From SZUA-229 sp041589175 (GTDB taxonomy: Bacteria > Pseudomonadota > Gammaproteobacteria > SZUA-229): DNA of 64,000 nucleotides. Made by a program: the position numbers and the translations under genes. The notes under the pieces were generated by a model. It was not told the origin of the DNA. It saw only the letters and a list, made by a program, of their open reading frames with translations, and did not search any database. Location: assembly GCA_041589175.1 (NCBI GenBank), contig JBFHWF010000003.1, positions 13,119 through 77,118 of the forward strand. Direction: 5' to 3'. This document shows positions 9,658 through 18,241 of this stretch, piece after piece (the first letter of the stretch is position 1; each line of letters starts with the position of its first letter).

Positions 9658-11385
9658 ATGATACGTAATATGAGTATAAAAAATAAGCTACTACTGGTCT
9701 TTATTATATTGACGACGATGGTGCTGGCGACCGCATTTATCATAATGATCAGTATCAATATAAAAAATTCAAAAGATAATATTGCGTCAGTTATGGATGT
9801 TGTCGGCAGCATTATTGCAGATCGATGTGCTGCTTCATTGGCTTTCTCTGATGTCGAGTCAGCAAATGGAAATTTGAGAACGCTATCCTCTTATAATTCT
9901 GTCGTATATGCCTGTATACGAACACGAGACAACCAGGTGTTTTCAGAATACAACCTGAATGTAGACCAGGTTTTCAGATGTGAAGGGTTTAGTGCCGATG
10001 AGAATAATCGATTCAGGAATCAATACTTTGATAGCTTCAAGCCAATTATGCTGGAAGGTGAAGCCATTGGCTCATTGCAAATAAAGGTAAGTCTTGATGC
10101 CTATAATGAAGAGGTTGTGGGAGCAATCAATGTGTCGGTAATTGTCTTCGCTGTATTGATGTTGATATCAATATACATAATGATAAGAATAACGAACTTA
10201 ATAACCAATCCGATAGCGAGTTTAAAGGATCTTGCAAATGAAGTGACGGAGAAGGAAGACTATAGCCTGAGAATGAAAGAAAAAGCGGATGACGAAGTCG
10301 GTGTGCTAATTACAACATTTAATAATATGCTTGAGCAGATCGAGATTCGTGATAGAGATCTACTGAAAGAAAAAGAAAATGCGGAACGCGCAGCATTATC
10401 ATCGAAGCGATATGCGAAAGAAACCGAACTGATTAATGCCGACCTGGAAAGTGAAATAACGGAGAGGGTACGTATAGAAGAGGAGCTTCATCAGCTCAAT
10501 GAAACACTGGAAGAGAAAGTATATGAAAGGACGCGAGAGCTAAAGGAAATGAATGAGAAGATTGGTGATATATCACGAAGTGCAGGTATGGCAGAGGTGG
10601 CTAATGGCGTATTGCATAACGTAGGTAATGTATTAAATAGCGTCAATGTGTCAGCGTCTATGTTGAGAGAGTTAGCCAGAAAAACGAAGGCACATAATCT
10701 GAGTCGCGTAGTAAAAATGCTAAAAGAAAATAAATCAAATATTGGCGAGTATATTTCTAGTGATAGCAAAGGCAAGCAGATACCTGACTTCCTGAGTTTG
10801 CTTGATGGGCAGCTGGATGAAGAGCGTCGCACCATGTTTAAGGAGCTTGATGAGCTTTCTAACAGTATTGATCATATTAAAAATGTTGTCAGTATGCAGC
10901 AGTCATATGCAGGAAGTTATGGTGTAAGAGAGCAGATTCATCTTCCTGATCTGGTAGAAGATGCAATCAAAATAAACATGGAAGGGATGGCGCGTAGAGG
11001 AATACGGTTAATTAAGAAGTATGAGGATGTGCCACTTGTGTATCTGGATAAGCATAAGGTCCTGCAAATAATTATTAACATTATCAGTAATGCGAAACAT
11101 GCGTTAACTGACAGTGATAATGCGGAAAAGATCTTGCAATTATTTGTTGTGCAGAGAAATAAGGAGCTCGTAGTGGAGGTTAAGGATACGGGTATAGGGA
11201 TTAGCGAAGAAGATCTAGCGCATCTATTCGAATATGGATTTAAAAAACGTCGAGGGGGTCACGGCTATGGATTGCATCATAGTGGGATTGTGGCGAATGA
11301 GCTTGGCGGAAAGATAACTGTAGAGAGCGAAGGCCTGGGTAAAGGTGCGATTTTCAGGTTGATTCTGCCAGTCACGAATGAGTAA
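9658..11385 (+). CDS. Sensor histidine kinase with CHASE8-like periplasmic domain and HAMP
   Basis: A 575-residue membrane histidine kinase. Layout: TM1 about 10-33; a periplasmic domain about 34-155 that resembles the YfiN (CHASE8) sensor (ADRCAASLAFSDVESANGNL); TM2 about 156-180; HAMP about 181-235; a long coiled coil about 235-305; a dimerisation/phosphotransfer region with H320 in GVLHNVGNVLNSV; and an ATPase domain with N-box NIISNAKHAL, G1 box DTGIGI (510-515) and G2 box GGHGYGLHHS. The H-box differs from the usual SHELRTPL type. It starts a few bases after the YfiR-like gene, which probably encodes its periplasmic partner, and precedes the receiver-GGDEF-EAL gene, its likely target. 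Confidence 0.9.
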   Translation: MIRNMSIKNKLLLVFIILTTMVLATAFIIMISINIKNSKDNIASVMDVVGSIIADRCAASLAFSDVESANGNLRTLSSYNSVVYACIRTRDNQVFSEYNLNVDQVFRCEGFSADENNRFRNQYFDSFKPIMLEGEAIGSLQIKVSLDAYNEEVVGAINVSVIVFAVLMLISIYIMIRITNLITNPIASLKDLANEVTEKEDYSLRMKEKADDEVGVLITTFNNMLEQIEIRDRDLLKEKENAERAALSSKRYAKETELINADLESEITERVRIEEELHQLNETLEEKVYERTRELKEMNEKIGDISRSAGMAEVANGVLHNVGNVLNSVNVSASMLRELARKTKAHNLSRVVKMLKENKSNIGEYISSDSKGKQIPDFLSLLDGQLDEERRTMFKELDELSNSIDHIKNVVSMQQSYAGSYGVREQIHLPDLVEDAIKINMEGMARRGIRLIKKYEDVPLVYLDKHKVLQIIINIISNAKHALTDSDNAEKILQLFVVQRNKELVVEVKDTGIGISEEDLAHLFEYGFKKRRGGHGYGLHHSGIVANELGGKITVESEGLGKGAIFRLILPVTNE

Positions 11386-11399
11386 GAGGCTGTAGTGAA

Positions 11400-13574
11400 A
11401 TGACAAAGTTCAATAACCGAATTCTAATCATTGATGATGATACGCGGATTCACGAGGATTTCAGAAAAATACTCGGCATAAAAGAAGAGCTAAGCGAATT
11501 TGATGAAATGGAATCAGCTTTGTTTTCAGATGAAAGCGGCTCAAGAACCAGTATTGAATATGAGCTGGATTCGGCATATCAGGGGCAGGAAGGTTATGAA
11601 AAGGTGTTAAAGGCGAATGCGACGGGTAATCCGTATGCACTGGCTTTCGTCGATATGCGTATGCCGCCAGGCTGGGATGGTCTCGAAACTATCAAGCATA
11701 TATGGGAAGAAGATAAACATATACAGCTTGTTATCTGTACGGCCTATTCAGACTATTCATGGAGTGAAGTGCTTTATCATCTTGGCGCATCCGACCGTTT
11801 GATTATTCTTAAAAAGCCATTCGATATGGTTGAGGTTCAACAAATAGCTACGGCATTAACCACCAAGTGGAATGTGAGCATGGAGAGCGCAGCAAGGCTG
11901 CAACGTATCAGGGAGTCAGAGGAAAAGTATCGAACTGTGATAGATAGTGTGGATAACACGATTGTCACAATGGATGAAAATGGTGAAATTATTTTCGTAA
12001 ATCACAATCCCTGGAGCCTGCTTGAGCATAAGGGGCAGGATAATTATTACCTTGGAATAAAAGAAGAGTATAGGGATCAGGTAAAAGAATCAGTTAAAGA
12101 TGTTATAAGAAATGGCGTTCAGAAGAATGTGGAATTTGCCAGTGTTGGTAATGATCATGAGACATTATGGTCTGAAGGTAGAATATCGCCATATTATAAA
12201 AATGACGAGGTTGTTGCAGCGACACTGGTGGCAAGTGATATCACCGCCAGGAAAGCGCTCGACTGGCAGTTAAGACATGATGAGTTAACGGGGCTTGCAA
12301 ACCGGGGATGCTTTGTTAGTAAGCTTGAGGAGAAATTGATACTCAGAGATGATGGGGATAAATATGCGATTCTGTTTATCGATCTGGATCATTTCAATCT
12401 GGTGAATGACTGTTTTGGTCATGAGCTGGGTGATAAAGTGCTTGTCGAAGTGTCCAAGATCATCGCGGATAATATTGATGCGGATGATATGCTGGCCAGG
12501 CTTGGTGGTGATGAATTTGCGATTTTTAAGGAGCTTGGTAGAGAAGTACATGATATTCATGCCTATACAGAAGCGTTGAGGGAATCTTTAAAAACGTCGA
12601 TTTTAATTGATGGGTTCGAGATTTATCCCTCTGTCAGCATTGGTATTGTCATCAGTGAAGACAGGACTGATACATCAACGAGTCTTATGCGGGATGCTGA
12701 TGCTGCCCTCTATCATGCCAAATCTAGTGGACGAAACAGGTTCGAATATTTTGATCAGGAAGTGCGAGAAAATGTTATTCGACGAGTTAATCTTGGTGCG
12801 GAGTTGCGTGCAGCAATTGAGAAAAATCAGTTTCAGGTGCTTTATCAGCCTATAGTGAATGTGGCTGAAAAAAAGATTTCCGGTTTTGAGGCGTTGATAC
12901 GTTGGAATCATCCCCAGCGCGGCATAGTGTCACCGGTGGAATTTATACCAATCGCAGAAGAAACTGGCCTGATTGTGCAAATCACTCGCAAGGTCCTTGA
13001 AGCCGTATGTCGGCAGTTCGAAGACTGGAAGCAGCATGGAATAAACGATGTGAATATTGCGGTTAACTGTTCTGCGAGAGAATTCAAGGAGCAGGATCTT
13101 GATAAGATTATTGCGGATGTTTTTCCTGAAGAACATATATCTCGGCTTGAAATTGAGCTGACAGAGAGCAGTATTATGGATGATGTTAATCGTGCAATAG
13201 AAAATATGAAGCGACTCGCGGCTATGGGCGTGGGTGTTTCAATTGATGATTTTGGTACGGGTTATTCCTCGTTTGGTTATATCAAGCAATTTGCTATCAG
13301 AAAACTGAAGATTGATCGTGTCTTTATCAAGGATACGCCAGGTGATGAGGATGATGTTGCGATAGTAGAGGCAATTATCGCCATGGCGAACAGGCTCAAG
13401 ATAAGAGTTGTGGCTGAGGGTGTAGAAACTGCCGATCAGCTAAAATATCTAGCATCTGCAAAATGCGACTTTATACAGGGTTATCTACTGGGTAAGCCGA
13501 TGTCAGCTGATGACGCTGAAAACCTGCTAAAACAGGAGCAAGACTGGCTCAATAAGCATCTTGATCAGGTCTAG
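11400..13574 (+). CDS. Receiver-PAS-GGDEF-EAL cyclic di-GMP signalling protein
   Basis: A 724-residue cytoplasmic two-component output protein. Residues 1-155 are an expanded receiver with phospho-acceptor D85 (FVDMRMPPG) and ICTAYSD and LKKPF motifs, like that of the protein at 8486. About 165-285 is a PAS domain. About 290-450 is a GGDEF domain with intact GGDEF at 369-373. About 465-715 is an EAL domain with EAL at 497-499, ELTES, DDFGTG (616-621), KIDRVFIK and VAEGVET. Both catalytic sites look intact by motif, so it could make and degrade c-di-GMP; the dominant activity cannot be read from sequence. Last gene of the signalling operon. Confidence 0.93.
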   Translation: MTKFNNRILIIDDDTRIHEDFRKILGIKEELSEFDEMESALFSDESGSRTSIEYELDSAYQGQEGYEKVLKANATGNPYALAFVDMRMPPGWDGLETIKHIWEEDKHIQLVICTAYSDYSWSEVLYHLGASDRLIILKKPFDMVEVQQIATALTTKWNVSMESAARLQRIRESEEKYRTVIDSVDNTIVTMDENGEIIFVNHNPWSLLEHKGQDNYYLGIKEEYRDQVKESVKDVIRNGVQKNVEFASVGNDHETLWSEGRISPYYKNDEVVAATLVASDITARKALDWQLRHDELTGLANRGCFVSKLEEKLILRDDGDKYAILFIDLDHFNLVNDCFGHELGDKVLVEVSKIIADNIDADDMLARLGGDEFAIFKELGREVHDIHAYTEALRESLKTSILIDGFEIYPSVSIGIVISEDRTDTSTSLMRDADAALYHAKSSGRNRFEYFDQEVRENVIRRVNLGAELRAAIEKNQFQVLYQPIVNVAEKKISGFEALIRWNHPQRGIVSPVEFIPIAEETGLIVQITRKVLEAVCRQFEDWKQHGINDVNIAVNCSAREFKEQDLDKIIADVFPEEHISRLEIELTESSIMDDVNRAIENMKRLAAMGVGVSIDDFGTGYSSFGYIKQFAIRKLKIDRVFIKDTPGDEDDVAIVEAIIAMANRLKIRVVAEGVETADQLKYLASAKCDFIQGYLLGKPMSADDAENLLKQEQDWLNKHLDQV

Positions 13575-13641
13575 GGGGTGGTTTTTTGCTGAGTGCATAA
13601 GGTGTAGAATGAGGGCCGGGTTCTACATGATCGATTTATAA

Positions 13642-14394
13642 ATGGCTAATTCAAAAAAACCTACCAGATCCGGGCAGGACCGGATCTATTCGCAACCTCG
13701 AGAAGCAATACAGGATTTTGTCTTTGATACTAAGGTAGTTAGTGTTTTCGAAGACATGATTAATCGCTCTGTCCCTGGATATGCTGGATTATTATCAATG
13801 ATTCCCGTGTTTACGCGCCGCTTTGTAACAGCTTCGAGTAACTGTTATGACCTTGGGTGCTCGCTGGGTGCAGCTACACTATCTATGCAACAGTCTGTTA
13901 TGTGTGACGATGTGACTATTTTTGCGATTGATAACTCAGTGGCAATGGTGAGTAAGTGTAGAGATATACTTGACAAACATCGTAACCAGGTAAATGTCGA
14001 CGTGCGTGAAGCTGATATCAATACTGTGACGATTGATAATGCGAGTATGGTGGTGATGAACTTTACCCTGCAATTCATTGACGAGGCTTCACGGGATAAT
14101 GTGGTCGACAGGATCTATCAGGGTATGAATACAGGCGGGTTATTTCTGCTGTCTGAAAAAATCAGGTTTGACAGTGACGAACAGCAGCAGCTTATGACTG
14201 AGTTACACCATGAATTTAAAAAGGCTAATGGCTATAGTGACCTGGAAATCAGTCAGAAGCGTACGGCTCTGGAGAACGTGCTGGTGCCTGAGACAGTTGA
14301 GGGGCATATACAGCGACTGAGGCAAGCTGGTTTTTCCCAGGTGTATTGTTGGTACCAGTGTTTTAATTTTATTTCGATTATGGCTGTGAAATGA
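13642..14394 (+). CDS. cmoA: Carboxy-S-adenosyl-L-methionine synthase
   Basis: CmoA makes carboxy-S-adenosylmethionine from SAM and prephenate, the donor for the cmo5U modification at tRNA wobble position 34. It is 250 residues, a normal length. The N-terminal RIYSQPREAIQDFVFD and the SAM-binding YDLGCSLGAATLSM (about 70-83) are characteristic, as is the MVVMNFTLQFI segment. cmoB follows with a 4-base ATGA overlap, the usual pairing. Confidence 0.95.
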   Translation: MANSKKPTRSGQDRIYSQPREAIQDFVFDTKVVSVFEDMINRSVPGYAGLLSMIPVFTRRFVTASSNCYDLGCSLGAATLSMQQSVMCDDVTIFAIDNSVAMVSKCRDILDKHRNQVNVDVREADINTVTIDNASMVVMNFTLQFIDEASRDNVVDRIYQGMNTGGLFLLSEKIRFDSDEQQQLMTELHHEFKKANGYSDLEISQKRTALENVLVPETVEGHIQRLRQAGFSQVYCWYQCFNFISIMAVK

Positions 14395-15380
14395 TGACAT
14401 TTGAAGATGAGTCGCTGGAATGCCTGTATCAACAAATGCAAGGTAACGAGCTGGAACCCTGGATAGAATCGTTGCGTGTTAGTGTTAAAGCGGCTTTGAG
14501 TGATAACTCGAACTCAAAAATAAAGGACTGGAGAAAAATTGTAGAACACCTGCCTGTCATCGAATCTCAGGGTGTTGATCTGGATGCGGCTGCGATAACA
14601 ATATTGCCTGATTTAAAAAAAGGGAGTAAAGAGTATGATGAGCTTTACGGGCAATTAAAGCAGTTGATGCCGTGGCGCAAAGGTCCGTATTCGATCCACG
14701 GGGTTTATATTGATACCGAATGGCGCTCTGATTTTAAATGGCAGCGACTGGTGAATGAAATTGCGCCATTAAAATCAAGGCGAATACTCGATGTTGGTTG
14801 TGGCAATGGCTATCATGGCTGGCGTATGATGGGTGAGGGTGCTGAACTGGTAATTGGTATTGATCCTTCTCCGTTGTTCTTTATGCAGTTCAGTGCTATT
14901 AAGCATTTTGCAGGCAAGCATAATATTTTTCACCTGCCAGTCGGCATTGAAGCACTGCCGGATAATTTACGGGCCTTCGATACGGTTTTTTCTATGGGTG
15001 TGTTTTATCACCGTCGTTCCCCCATTGATCATCTGATACAACTGCGACAGGCTTTACGCGCTGGAGGTCAGCTGGTACTGGAGACGCTGGTTATAGAAGG
15101 CGATGAAAACACGGTGCTATTGCCCAATGATCGATATGCGCAGATGCGTAATGTCTGGTTTTTACCAAGCAGTAAGGCGATACAGTTATGGCTGCGGCGT
15201 TGTGGATTCAATAATGTGCGTCTGGTGGATGAAACTGCAACAGGCTTCGATGAACAACGATCAACAGACTGGATGCAGTTTCACTCATTGCAGGAGTTTC
15301 TGGATCCTGATGATCAGAGCCGTACAGTAGAAGGCTACCCAGCGCCAGTTCGCGCTGTGTTTGTTGCAGATGCGCCATGA
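14391..15380 (+). CDS. cmoB: tRNA U34 carboxymethyltransferase
   Basis: CmoB transfers the carboxymethyl group from carboxy-SAM to 5-hydroxyuridine at tRNA position 34, forming cmo5U. It has 329 residues (family about 320-330). The N-terminal MPWRKGPY and GVYIDTEWRSDFKW segments and the SAM-type fold motif ILDVGCGNGYHGWRM (about 135-150) followed by GIDPSPLFFMQF are diagnostic. It overlaps cmoA by four bases at the start and the thioredoxin-like gene by four bases at the end. Confidence 0.95.
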   Translation: MMTFEDESLECLYQQMQGNELEPWIESLRVSVKAALSDNSNSKIKDWRKIVEHLPVIESQGVDLDAAAITILPDLKKGSKEYDELYGQLKQLMPWRKGPYSIHGVYIDTEWRSDFKWQRLVNEIAPLKSRRILDVGCGNGYHGWRMMGEGAELVIGIDPSPLFFMQFSAIKHFAGKHNIFHLPVGIEALPDNLRAFDTVFSMGVFYHRRSPIDHLIQLRQALRAGGQLVLETLVIEGDENTVLLPNDRYAQMRNVWFLPSSKAIQLWLRRCGFNNVRLVDETATGFDEQRSTDWMQFHSLQEFLDPDDQSRTVEGYPAPVRAVFVADAP

Positions 15381-15898
15381 GTCGGTTGTCGAAGTTTAAA
15401 AGCTATCTTTCCGAGCATCGGCTGATAAAAATCGTCTTGCAGCTGCTACTTGTGGTACTGGTCTATCTGCTGGTAAGAAGTTATCAGTTACAGAGTGTTA
15501 TATCGGGTACCGCGCCCGAGATTAATGCTACGCTTATAGATGGTAGCTCATTTGATTTACATGCTGAGTCGGCACAGCCAGTACTGCTGCGTTTCTGGGC
15601 CAGCTGGTGTCCTATTTGCGAATTTGAAAATAGTAACTATGCAGCACTGTCTAAAGATTATCGCGTAGTAAATATTGCGGTATGGAGCGGTACCGATCTG
15701 GAAGTCGAGAACTATTTGTATGAACAGCAGCTGAGTATGCCCGTGCTGGTGGATAATGAAGGTGAACTGGCGCGTTTGTATGGTGTAAAGGGTGTGCCGG
15801 TAAGCTTTTTTATCAATAATGGAGAGATCGTGACGGTTGAGAGAGGTTATACCTCAGAAACCGGGCTCAGACTGCGCATGTGGTGGTTAACATTATAG
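15377..15898 (+). CDS. Membrane-anchored thioredoxin-like protein (ScsD/TlpA type)
   Basis: A 173-residue protein with one N-terminal membrane anchor (IVLQLLLVVLVYLLV, about 18-33) and a periplasmic thioredoxin fold. The active site is WCPIC in FWASWCPICEFE, and the cis-proline loop is GVPVSFF. The layout matches the ScsD/TlpA/DsbE group of thiol-disulfide oxidoreductases that reduce periplasmic proteins. It overlaps cmoB by four bases, although no functional link to tRNA modification is apparent. The target protein cannot be deduced. Confidence 0.85.
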   Translation: MSRLSKFKSYLSEHRLIKIVLQLLLVVLVYLLVRSYQLQSVISGTAPEINATLIDGSSFDLHAESAQPVLLRFWASWCPICEFENSNYAALSKDYRVVNIAVWSGTDLEVENYLYEQQLSMPVLVDNEGELARLYGVKGVPVSFFINNGEIVTVERGYTSETGLRLRMWWLTL

Positions 15899-15940
15899 AA
15901 AGCAGCTTAATTACAGTAACGAACCCGTGGAAATGAATAT

Positions 15941-17749
15941 ATGTCGATAGAATTGATCAAGGAATCAGACATACACAGCCTGCCAGGGCTGTTTCGTGCA
16001 AGACTTGAACTGACGCCAGATGCGCCAGCATACCGTCAGTATGATGTCGCCAGTCAGCACTGGTCGAGCAGCAGCTGGAAAGAAATGGCAAATGAAGTGG
16101 CTCGCTGGCAGGCGGCATTCGATAAAGATGGTCTGCAACCTGGAGACCGTGTCGCAATTATGGTGCGAAACTGTCGTGAATGGGTCGTGTTCGATCAGGC
16201 GGCATTAGGCCTGGGGCTGGTGACTGTGCCGCTGTATGTGGATGATCGTCCGGAAAATGTCGCCTATATTATTAATCATGCCGAAGTAAAGCTGCTGTTC
16301 GTTCAGGATAAATTGCAGTGGCGCCGCCTGCTTTCATCAAAAGTAGATCTGGGTGGATTGCAGCGCATTATCAGTATTAAACGAATATCAGAAGATGATG
16401 AGCCCGATGACCCCAAGCTGGAATCTTTATCTGACTGGCTGTTTGGATCTTCAGGGGAATTACAGACAAAAGAAAGTGATATCGATGAGCTGGCAACCAT
16501 TGTTTATACCTCGGGTACCACGGGGCGGTCGAAGGGGGTTATGCTTTCTCATCGCAATATACTCGCGAATGCTTTTGCCGCTGCAGCATGTAATGACTGG
16601 GTAGAAGCGGAGCGTTTTCTGTCTTTTCTGCCGCTTTCGCATATGCTGGAGCGAACCGCAGGCTATTACCTGCCAATTATTCTGGGTGCAGAAGTTGTTT
16701 ATGCACGCTCGATTGCACAACTGGCGGAAGACCTGATTAACATAAAACCTACCATACTCATTTCAGTGCCACGTATCTATGAGCGAGTATATGGAAAAAT
16801 TCAGGATGGCCTGAAAGCCAAGTCAGCAGTGGCGCGGATGCTTTTCACATCGGCAGTGAATGTGGGCTGGCGAAAATTCGAATATGAACAGGGGCGTGCC
16901 AGCTGGCATCCATCCCTGCTCAGTTGGCCGTTATTAAACAGATTGGTAGCCGGTAAGATTCTCGAAAAGCTTGGTGGAGAGTTGCGTCTGGCTATCTGTG
17001 GTGGTGCGGCTTTGTCATCAGATGTGGCACGTCTGTTTATTGGTCTGGGCTTGCCATTACTGCAGGGTTACGGTTTAACAGAATCCAGTCCGGTTATTAC
17101 CGTGAATCGACCCGGCGATAATATTCCGTCCAGTATTGGTACGGTGGTACCAGGCACGGAAATTCGTGTTGGTAAACATGATGAGCTGCAGAGCCGCGGG
17201 CCATGCTCAATGCTCGGGTACTGGAAAAATGAGCAGGCTACCACTGAAACTTTTACCGATGATGGCTGGTTAAAAACAGGTGATAAGGTTCGTATCGATG
17301 ACGATGGGCACGTCTATATCACAGGCAGGCTCAAAGATATTATTGTGCTGGCTAACGGTGAAAAAGTGCCGCCCAATGACATGGAGCTGGCGATTGCACT
17401 GGATTCGCTGTTTGATCAGGTGATGGTGATCGGTGAGGCGCGAGCCTATCTTTCTGTGTTGCTGGTACTGAATCCGGATGCCTGGAAAGAAATGGCAGTT
17501 AATCTGAGTATTCATCCCGACTCGCCCGGTGCATTTCAGCAGCGCAATGTTGAAAAAGCTGTGCTTAAACGTGTGAGTGAGCAATTAAAAGATTTTCCGG
17601 GTTATGCAAAAATCAGGCGGGCCTACATGACACTGGATCCCTGGACGGTCGATGATGGCCTGCTAACGCCGACATTGAAAGTGAAGCGGCCAAAAGTGAT
17701 GGCTGCGCTTGCCGATGAAATAGAAAAACTATATGAAGAACGTAAGTAG
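15941..17749 (+). CDS. AMP-dependent long-chain acyl-CoA synthetase
   Basis: A 602-residue adenylate-forming enzyme that activates a fatty acid to acyl-CoA through an acyl-AMP. The P-loop-like motif TSGTTGRSKGVMLSH lies near residue 190, the A5 motif GYGLTESSP near 382, the DGWLKTGD motif near 442, and the GRLKDIIVLANGEKVPP hinge near 462. Length and the LPLSHMLERTAGYY segment fit the long-chain (FAA/FadD-like) group. The thioesterase gene begins ten bases after its stop and a FadL porin gene follows, which supports a fatty-acid role. Chain-length preference is not visible. Confidence 0.92.
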   Translation: MSIELIKESDIHSLPGLFRARLELTPDAPAYRQYDVASQHWSSSSWKEMANEVARWQAAFDKDGLQPGDRVAIMVRNCREWVVFDQAALGLGLVTVPLYVDDRPENVAYIINHAEVKLLFVQDKLQWRRLLSSKVDLGGLQRIISIKRISEDDEPDDPKLESLSDWLFGSSGELQTKESDIDELATIVYTSGTTGRSKGVMLSHRNILANAFAAAACNDWVEAERFLSFLPLSHMLERTAGYYLPIILGAEVVYARSIAQLAEDLINIKPTILISVPRIYERVYGKIQDGLKAKSAVARMLFTSAVNVGWRKFEYEQGRASWHPSLLSWPLLNRLVAGKILEKLGGELRLAICGGAALSSDVARLFIGLGLPLLQGYGLTESSPVITVNRPGDNIPSSIGTVVPGTEIRVGKHDELQSRGPCSMLGYWKNEQATTETFTDDGWLKTGDKVRIDDDGHVYITGRLKDIIVLANGEKVPPNDMELAIALDSLFDQVMVIGEARAYLSVLLVLNPDAWKEMAVNLSIHPDSPGAFQQRNVEKAVLKRVSEQLKDFPGYAKIRRAYMTLDPWTVDDGLLTPTLKVKRPKVMAALADEIEKLYEERK

Positions 17750-17759
17750 GCACTGATAC

Positions 17760-18176
17760 ATGTTTAATCATCAGCTTCCTGAGGGAAAGATTCCGGTCAT
17801 TCGTTTACCTGCTATGCCAGCGGATCTAAATGAAGGCGGTACGGTGTTTGGCGGCTGGATTATGTCACAGGTTGATATTGCCGGCAGTATTCCAGCATCG
17901 GAACGTGCAGGCGGTGCCGTGGTGACGCGAGCGGTGGATTCTTTCGAGTTCAAGCGCCCCGTTTATGCTGGCGACCTCATTAGCTGCTATGCTGAAGTTG
18001 TATCAGTCGGTAGAACATCGATTACCGTGCATGTTGAGGTGTATGCGCAGCATATGCACCAGGGAGTGGTTACAACGATAGCGGTGACCGAAGCGAATCT
18101 GGTGTATGTTGCGATCGATGAGCAGGGCCGTCCGCGAGCTGTTCCCCCTGAAACACCGACTGAAAAAACCGATTGA
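17760..18176 (+). CDS. YciA-type acyl-CoA thioesterase
   Basis: A 138-residue single hotdog-fold protein of the YciA/acyl-CoA hydrolase group, which cleaves acyl-CoA to free acid and CoA. The family signature is MPADLNEGGTVFGGWIMSQVD with the catalytic Asp of that helix, then the strands DSFEFKRPVYAGDLI and SITVHVEVYAQ. It lies between the acyl-CoA synthetase gene and the fadL-like gene, so it probably tunes acyl-CoA pools in the same transcription unit. Confidence 0.9.
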   Translation: MFNHQLPEGKIPVIRLPAMPADLNEGGTVFGGWIMSQVDIAGSIPASERAGGAVVTRAVDSFEFKRPVYAGDLISCYAEVVSVGRTSITVHVEVYAQHMHQGVVTTIAVTEANLVYVAIDEQGRPRAVPPETPTEKTD

Positions 18177-18241
18177 TTATTCAAAATACAGGTTTATTAT
18201 TAATTTTGTCCACAAAAGAAATAAAAGCAGGGTCTAAAAAT

